Source: Paenalkalicoccus suaedae (lineage in GTDB: Bacteria > Bacillota > Bacilli > Bacillales > Salisediminibacteriaceae). Taken from it: 64,000 nt of DNA. Shown here piece after piece: positions 58,882 through 64,000 of the stretch. The notes beneath the pieces were generated by a model. That model was not told the DNA's origin. It ran no database searches and was given only the letters and a program-made list of their open reading frames with translations. The translations under genes and the position numbers were made by a program. The DNA is taken from NCBI RefSeq assembly GCF_006965545.2, contig NZ_CP041372.2:1922001-1986000 (forward strand). Direction: 5' to 3'. Positions within the stretch are counted from its first letter, which is position 1, and every line of letters begins with the position of its first letter.

Positions 58882-58914
58882 TAAAAAACTGCCCTAACTA
58901 GACGTCAGGGCAGT
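58882..58914 (-). terminator. terminator of rnjB
   Basis: ACTGCCCT and AGGGCAGT form an eight-pair stem; on the minus strand six T follow. Confidence 0.9.
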
Positions 58915-58922
58915 AACATACG

Positions 58923-60593
58923 TTATGCTTCCATAATAATAGGCATGATCATTGGACGACGCTTTGTTTTTTCATAAAGAAACTTACTAAGCTGGTCGCG
59001 CACCTGACTCTTAAGCTGTGCCCATTCAGTTTGTTTTTCGCTCATTGCGCTTGTCAGCGATGTACGTACGAGTTCTTCCGCATCTTTGATCAATGCTTCT
59101 GATTCTCGCACATAGACAAAGCCACGCGAAATAATATCTGGACCTGACAAAATATCATCATGCTTTTTATTGAGCGTGACAACAACGACTAAAATACCAT
59201 CTTTAGAAAGGAGTCTGCGGTCGCGTAACACGATGTTCCCGACGTCTCCTACTCCAAGTCCATCAATTAAGACATGACCAGAAGGAATTTTATTCGTTTG
59301 ACTTGCTTTACGCTTCGAGAATTCTACGATATCTCCCTTTTCTAAAAGGAAGATATTTTGAGGCTCGACACCTACTGAAAGCGCAAGCTGTCTGTGAGCA
59401 TGCTGCATACGATACTCTCCGCTAACCGGAATAAAGTATTGAGGCTTCACAACGTTTAACATCAGCTTCAACTCTTCTTGACCAGCATGACCTGATACAT
59501 GAATCTTTTTCGTGCGACCGTATACGACTCTCGCACCTGTTCGTGAAATGATATCAATCATTTGAGACACAAGCTTCTCATTCCCAGCAGTAGGCATCGC
59601 AGAGATAATCACACGATCCATTCCGTCGATACGGAAGTGAGGGTTTGAACCTTTTGCCATACGCACAAGCTCACTCATCGGCTCGCCTTGGCTGCCTTCA
59701 GTTAGAACTACTACGCTATCTTTAGGCATTTTCTTAACTTCCTTTTTTGGGATAAAAAGATCGTCTTCATCTGTTAAGTAGCCTAACTCTAACGCAATGG
59801 TAACTGCTCGTTCAATTAGCTTTCCTACAACCGCTACTTTACGGTCTGTATTTTTAGCCGCTTGAAGAACTTGTTCGATGCGGTGAATATGAGTCGCAAA
59901 TACGGAGACTACAATAGCACCTGGAGCCTCATGGAACGCATCCTTTAGACCATCAGAGATGACGGATTCTGATGGTGAATGCCCTGGCATTTCTGCATTT
60001 GAACTATCTGAAAGAAGTGCTAATACACCTTTTTCGCCAATTTCAGTAAGCTTACCTAGCTCCGTTACTAAACCATCTACAGGATTTTGATCAAACTTGA
60101 AATCTCCCGTATAAATGATCGGTCCCTGTGAGGTATGAATCACAACGCCGAGCGGATCTGGAATGCTGTGATTTGTTCGGAAGAAGCTTACAGGTGCTCG
60201 TCCTACTTTAATACGAGAATCTGCATGTACTTCCACAAGCTTCGGCTGCCCTTTAAGCTTCACTTCTTGGCACTGATCCTTTACTAGCGCTAGTGTAAAC
60301 TTTGATCCATACACAGGTACCTGAAGATCGCGCAGTAAATAAGGTACCGCTGCAATGTGCTCTTCGTGTCCGTGCGAGAGAATAATTCCCTTAATTTTAT
60401 CTTTATTCTCTGTTAAATAGGTTGTATCAGGGATAACGATATCCACGCCGAGCATGTCATCCTCTGGGTGCATACAGCCTGCATCTAAAATAATAATTTC
60501 ATCATCTAACTCTACTACGTACAAATTCTTTCCTGTTTCGCCTAATCCGCCCAATCCAAATATGCGGATTTTTTCCGTTTGTTGATTCGACAA
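58923..60593 (-). CDS. rnjB: ribonuclease J2
   Basis: 556 residues, a metallo-beta-lactamase/beta-CASP ribonuclease at the ymfA position, so most likely RNase J2. The HxHxDH motif reads SHGHEEHI: glutamate replaces the usual aspartate, which fits the weak activity of J2 compared with J1. TGDFKFDQNP and the beta-CASP SGHAGQEELK are present. It starts at TTG 60593 with AGGAGG ahead. Confidence 0.92.
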   Translation of the reverse strand: MSNQQTEKIRIFGLGGLGETGKNLYVVELDDEIIILDAGCMHPEDDMLGVDIVIPDTTYLTENKDKIKGIILSHGHEEHIAAVPYLLRDLQVPVYGSKFTLALVKDQCQEVKLKGQPKLVEVHADSRIKVGRAPVSFFRTNHSIPDPLGVVIHTSQGPIIYTGDFKFDQNPVDGLVTELGKLTEIGEKGVLALLSDSSNAEMPGHSPSESVISDGLKDAFHEAPGAIVVSVFATHIHRIEQVLQAAKNTDRKVAVVGKLIERAVTIALELGYLTDEDDLFIPKKEVKKMPKDSVVVLTEGSQGEPMSELVRMAKGSNPHFRIDGMDRVIISAMPTAGNEKLVSQMIDIISRTGARVVYGRTKKIHVSGHAGQEELKLMLNVVKPQYFIPVSGEYRMQHAHRQLALSVGVEPQNIFLLEKGDIVEFSKRKASQTNKIPSGHVLIDGLGVGDVGNIVLRDRRLLSKDGILVVVVTLNKKHDDILSGPDIISRGFVYVRESEALIKDAEELVRTSLTSAMSEKQTEWAQLKSQVRDQLSKFLYEKTKRRPMIMPIIMEA

Positions 60594-60757
60594 TGCATGT
60601 TCCTCCTAAAAATAAAAGTTATTGCTCCGTTCCGCCTCTTCTTGTAAGTATACATGAAGAACTAATTTATAAACAAGCACCGATGTAGGTTTTTAAAAAA
60701 CGGGCGCTGTAAATAGTGCCGTTTTAGCTTATGTATAGGTGATTCACTCGAAAAAAA

Positions 60758-60789
60758 CTGTCACGCAACCTATAACGGCTACGTGACAG
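60758..60789 (-). terminator. terminator of asd-dapG-dapA
   Basis: On the minus strand CTGTCACG pairs with CGTGACAG and is followed by seven T, about 10 bases past the dapA stop. Confidence 0.9.
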
Positions 60790-60799
60790 CCTAATCGAT

Positions 60800-61687
60800 T
60801 TATTGTTTAAACGGAGAGTGAATCGTTTCTAATGCTTTTTGAACAATTGTTTTTTCTTCCTCAGTCAGTGGAATTAACGGTAGTCTCACTCCACCACTGT
60901 TGATTCCTTGAAATGCTAAGGCCGCTTTAACAGGCGATGGACTTGGCGCAATAAACATTGCCTTCATAAGAGGTACGATTCTACCGTGAATGCTACTTGC
61001 TCCATGTATATCGCCTTTTAAGTACCGAGCGATCATATCTTGCATATGAGAACCAATAACATGACTCGCCACCGAAACGACACCCGTTGCTCCAATAGCC
61101 ATAGAAGGAAGCGTTAAGCTATCTTCTCCCGTGTATACAGTGAAATCATCTGGCGTATTCGAGATAATCGCTGTCATTTGATCTAAATTACCACTAGCCT
61201 CTTTCACAGACGTAATATTTTTAATCTGGGAGAGCGCAATAACCGTCTCGGGCAGCATATTAACCATCGTTCGACCCGGCACATTATAAAGCATGACGTC
61301 AAGCGATGTTTTGCCTGCAATCGTTTTAAAATGCTCATATAACCCCTGTTGTGATGGCTTGTTGTAGTAAGGTGCTACAAGCATAATTCCGTCTACGTTC
61401 GCCTTCTCAGCGCGAATAGTGAGCTCTGCAGTCGCATGCGTATCGTTCATTCCTGTACCCGCAATTACTGGGATTCTGCCCGCTGCAGCACGCACGGATT
61501 CCGCATATAACGCCTCTTTCTCCTCTAAACTTAAAGTAGCAGACTCCCCTGTCGTTCCACCAACTACAACAGCATCTGTACCATTTGCGATTAAATAATC
61601 TAACAATACCTTAATTTGAGGAAAATCGATTTGACCCTTTTCATTAAAAGGAGTCACCATCGCTGTAACTACTCTACCTATATTCAT
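60800..61687 (-). CDS. dapA: 4-hydroxy-tetrahydrodipicolinate synthase
   Basis: 295 residues, a class I aldolase-type enzyme. It condenses pyruvate and aspartate semialdehyde for lysine, diaminopimelate and dipicolinate. GGTTGESATLS, YNVPGRTMVNM (Tyr) and the Schiff-base lysine in TSVKEASGN are visible. AAAGGGG precedes ATG 61687. It ends the asd-dapG-dapA run. Confidence 0.97.
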   Translation of the reverse strand: MNIGRVVTAMVTPFNEKGQIDFPQIKVLLDYLIANGTDAVVVGGTTGESATLSLEEKEALYAESVRAAAGRIPVIAGTGMNDTHATAELTIRAEKANVDGIMLVAPYYNKPSQQGLYEHFKTIAGKTSLDVMLYNVPGRTMVNMLPETVIALSQIKNITSVKEASGNLDQMTAIISNTPDDFTVYTGEDSLTLPSMAIGATGVVSVASHVIGSHMQDMIARYLKGDIHGASSIHGRIVPLMKAMFIAPSPSPVKAALAFQGINSGGVRLPLIPLTEEEKTIVQKALETIHSPFKQ

Positions 61688-61705
61688 AAAGACACATCCC
61701 CTTTC

Positions 61706-62908
61706 TTACTTTGTTACCGATAAAAATTTGTCGTGAAGGGCATTAACAGATGTGTTCATATCCTTTTCATGCACAAGCACCCAAATCGTTGTGTGTGAAT
61801 CTGCAGCCTGTAGAATATCTATTCCTTTTGCTGAGAGTGCCGTAACAATTTTCGCAGTAATACCAGGAACCCCTGACATCCCTGCCCCAACAGCTGACAC
61901 CTTTGCTACTGGATACAGTGCTTTTGCATGTAACCCTAATTTCTCAATGGTTACCTTCACTTTTTCTAAAATCGAAAGAGGGACCGTAAACATAACTTCC
62001 TCTGTTTGAATCGAAATAAAATCAACAGATATTCCATTCTTAGCAAGCTCTTCAAAAATGATCGCCTGGTCATTAATAGACGTGGTCGAGACTGTTACTT
62101 GCGCTAAATCTTTTACGTGAGCGATTCCCGTAATAGGACGATCCGAGACGTCTCCACCTCGTTTATCAGACGTGCTTGATGTTATTAGTGTCCCGAGATC
62201 ATCATCCATCGTAGATCGAATACGAACTGGTACCTTTGCTTGCATCGCGACCTCGACAGCACGCGGATGTATCACTTTGGCACCTTGATACGCCATATTG
62301 CATACCTCGTTATAGCTCACGACAGAGAGCGTGTGTGCATTATTCACGACACGAGGATCGGCTGTCATAATCCCTGGAACATCAGTAAAGATATCCACAT
62401 ATTCTGCTTCAAGCGCCGCTCCTATTGCTGTAGCAGATGTATCAGAGCCACCTCTCCCAAGAGTAGCCGTAACACCTTTCACTGTCTCCCCTTGGAAACC
62501 AGTTACGACAACCACATCAACCGTTTGAAGGGCTTGCTCTAATGGCTCTGAGCGTACTTCAATGATACGTGCATCACCAAAATCTTCCGTTGTGCGGAAT
62601 CCAGCCTGTGCGCCTGTCATGGCTAGCGACGCTACTCCTTTATGCTGAAGCAACGAGGAAAACACGACAGATGAGATGGTTTCACCGCACGCTAAAAGCT
62701 GATCCTCTTCCCGCTTTGACAAAGGTCCTTCGGCAAGAGAAAGCAACGTATCCGTCGCATAGGGATCACCAGATCTGCCCATAGCAGACACGACGACAAC
62801 GACTTTATACCCTTCTTGAAGCGCTTGAATGACATGCTCAGAGGAGCGCTCTCGACGTTCTTTTGTTTGTAAGGACGTCCCACCAAATTTTTGCACTACT
62901 ACCTTCAT
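61706..62908 (-). CDS. dapG: aspartokinase I
   Basis: 400 residues: kinase domain KFGGTSLQ, GRGGSDTSATAI and FTDVPGIMTADPR, then two C-terminal ACT domains (GISVDFISIQ, VSAVGAGMSGVPGI). Position between asd and dapA identifies the meso-diaminopimelate-sensitive DapG. GAGGATAGGTG precedes ATG 62908. Confidence 0.95.
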   Translation of the reverse strand: MKVVVQKFGGTSLQTKERRERSSEHVIQALQEGYKVVVVVSAMGRSGDPYATDTLLSLAEGPLSKREEDQLLACGETISSVVFSSLLQHKGVASLAMTGAQAGFRTTEDFGDARIIEVRSEPLEQALQTVDVVVVTGFQGETVKGVTATLGRGGSDTSATAIGAALEAEYVDIFTDVPGIMTADPRVVNNAHTLSVVSYNEVCNMAYQGAKVIHPRAVEVAMQAKVPVRIRSTMDDDLGTLITSSTSDKRGGDVSDRPITGIAHVKDLAQVTVSTTSINDQAIIFEELAKNGISVDFISIQTEEVMFTVPLSILEKVKVTIEKLGLHAKALYPVAKVSAVGAGMSGVPGITAKIVTALSAKGIDILQAADSHTTIWVLVHEKDMNTSVNALHDKFLSVTK

Positions 62909-62933
62909 ACACCTATCCTCAGCCTTCTATTGT

Positions 62934-63980
62934 CTATTTTAATAAACCTAATTTTACAAGTGAAAAAGCAATTTGAACCGAATTTAACGCTGCGCCCTTT
63001 AAGAGGTTATCCGCAACGATCCACATATGGAATCCTTTTGGCTCATCAATATCCTGTCTAATTCGGCCAACAAAAACAGGATCCTTTCCTTTAGCCTCTG
63101 ACGCTAATGGATATACTTGGTTAGAAGGATCATCTTGCAATGTGACGCCAGGTGCCTCTTCAAGTAGGCTTCTAACTTTGGCTACATCTAACCCTTCTTT
63201 TTCTACTTCTACATAAACAGACTCGGAGTGCCCTGTCTCGACAGGAAGTCGCACACATGTCGCTGCCACTTTAATTGATTCGTCTTCCATAATCTTTTTC
63301 GTTTCATTAATCATTTTCATTTCTTCATACGTGAATCCATTCTCTTGGAATACGTCGATTTGAGGCACCGCATTAAATGCGATTTGATAATGCTTTTTAT
63401 CTCCTGAGACAGGTAATACTTTTGGCTCTATCTCTTCCTCATTTAATAGCTGTTGCGTTTGCTCATACATTTCATCAATCGCATTAACACCAGCTCCTGA
63501 TACTGCCTGGTATGTAGAAACGACGATGCGAGATAACCCATAGTCACGTCTTAGTGGCTCTAATGCCGCTACCATTTGGATCGTCGAACAGTTTGGGTTC
63601 GCAATGATTCCGTTATGCTCGTGTAGAGCATGCTCATTTACTTCAGGTACGACTAAAGGAACATCCTTATCCATTCGGAACGCGCTCGTATTATCAACGA
63701 CAATCGCACCTCTTTTTACTGCTTCTTTTGCAAGCGCCTTTGAAACGGATCCTCCTGCACTGAATAAAGCAAGCTGAATTCCTTCGAATGATTCTGGAGT
63801 TGCTTCCTCAACAGTAAGTTCTTCATTTTTAAATGTTATTTTTTTACCAGCCGAACGAGCTGATGATAAAAGTTTCATTGATGCAATTGGGAACGATAGG
63901 CGATCTAATGTTTTGAGCATTTGTTCTCCTACTGCTCCTGTGGCTCCTACTATTGCTACGTGAAATCCTGCATGTGACAT
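62934..63980 (-). CDS. asd: aspartate-semialdehyde dehydrogenase
   Basis: 348 residues: NADP loop IVGATGAVGEQML, catalytic Cys in ANPNCSTIQM, and the family segment TYQAVSGAG. It reduces aspartyl phosphate from DapG. AAGGGAG precedes ATG 63980. In B. subtilis spoVFA and spoVFB lie just upstream, beyond this window. Confidence 0.97.
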   Translation of the reverse strand: MSHAGFHVAIVGATGAVGEQMLKTLDRLSFPIASMKLLSSARSAGKKITFKNEELTVEEATPESFEGIQLALFSAGGSVSKALAKEAVKRGAIVVDNTSAFRMDKDVPLVVPEVNEHALHEHNGIIANPNCSTIQMVAALEPLRRDYGLSRIVVSTYQAVSGAGVNAIDEMYEQTQQLLNEEEIEPKVLPVSGDKKHYQIAFNAVPQIDVFQENGFTYEEMKMINETKKIMEDESIKVAATCVRLPVETGHSESVYVEVEKEGLDVAKVRSLLEEAPGVTLQDDPSNQVYPLASEAKGKDPVFVGRIRQDIDEPKGFHMWIVADNLLKGAALNSVQIAFSLVKLGLLK

Positions 63981-64000
63981 TGTTATTCTCCCTTCCTATT

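Overview
The window is about 64 kb of chromosome from an endospore-forming Bacillaceae bacterium. Support comes from gene content and order that match the Bacillus subtilis backbone: citB, the yne genes, tkt, lexA, glnA, hflX, spoVK, hfq, miaA, mutSL, cotE, ricA, miaB, spoVS, ymdB, rny, recA, cinA, pgsA, the ymf genes, spoIIIE, rnjB and dapA-dapG-asd. The sporulation genes sirA, spoVK, cotE, spoVS and spoIIIE, low-GC Gram-positive ribosome binding sites, and GTG and TTG starts agree. The species cannot be named from the sequence. Most genes lie on the minus strand, so they are transcribed from high to low coordinates.

Region 1 (1-6.9 kb) holds the 5' part of citB and then a compact selenium locus: a 43-codon membrane-peptide gene coupled to selA, a short Rdx/SelW-like selenoprotein, selD, selB and the selenocysteine tRNA gene selC. 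Both selD and the SelW-like gene contain an in-frame TGA at the redox-active position, and each TGA sits at or beside the base of a possible SECIS hairpin. Standard gene calling truncates selD and misses the SelW-like gene. About 8.5 kb further on lies mnmH, which uses selenophosphate from SelD to make 2-selenouridine in tRNA. The window therefore encodes both biological uses of selenophosphate.

Region 2 (6.9-22.8 kb) holds ccdC and yneK, a CsoR-controlled copper operon (csoR-copA-copZ), an mnmH plus heterodimeric ABC exporter operon, yneF, sirA, tkt, ynzC, yneB and yneA, and divergent lexA with several LexA boxes. Three intergenic tandem arrays lie in regions 1 and 2. They have unrelated sequences (units of 21, 90 and 103 bp) but all are built on a roughly 20-21 bp sub-period, and each starts just downstream of the intrinsic terminator of a minus-strand gene. 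Three of the terminators in this part of the window share a GCTGGGACAAAA-type stem.

Region 3 (22.8-36.9 kb): two unassigned genes, glnA with a perfect GlnR/TnrA box but no adjacent glnR, ynbB-hflX-spoVK, the mutS-mutL-methyltransferase-miaA-hfq cluster, cotE and a GNAT acetyltransferase.

Region 4 (36.9-64 kb): ricA-miaB, kbl-tdh, spoVS, ymdB, rny, recA (LexA box), a DEAD-box helicase placed between cinA and recA, pgsA, a RodZ-like gene, the ymf genes with their M16 peptidase pair, a GntR regulator, spoIIIE, rnjB and the lysine/diaminopimelate genes dapA, dapG and asd. No rRNA, insertion sequence, prophage or CRISPR array was seen.
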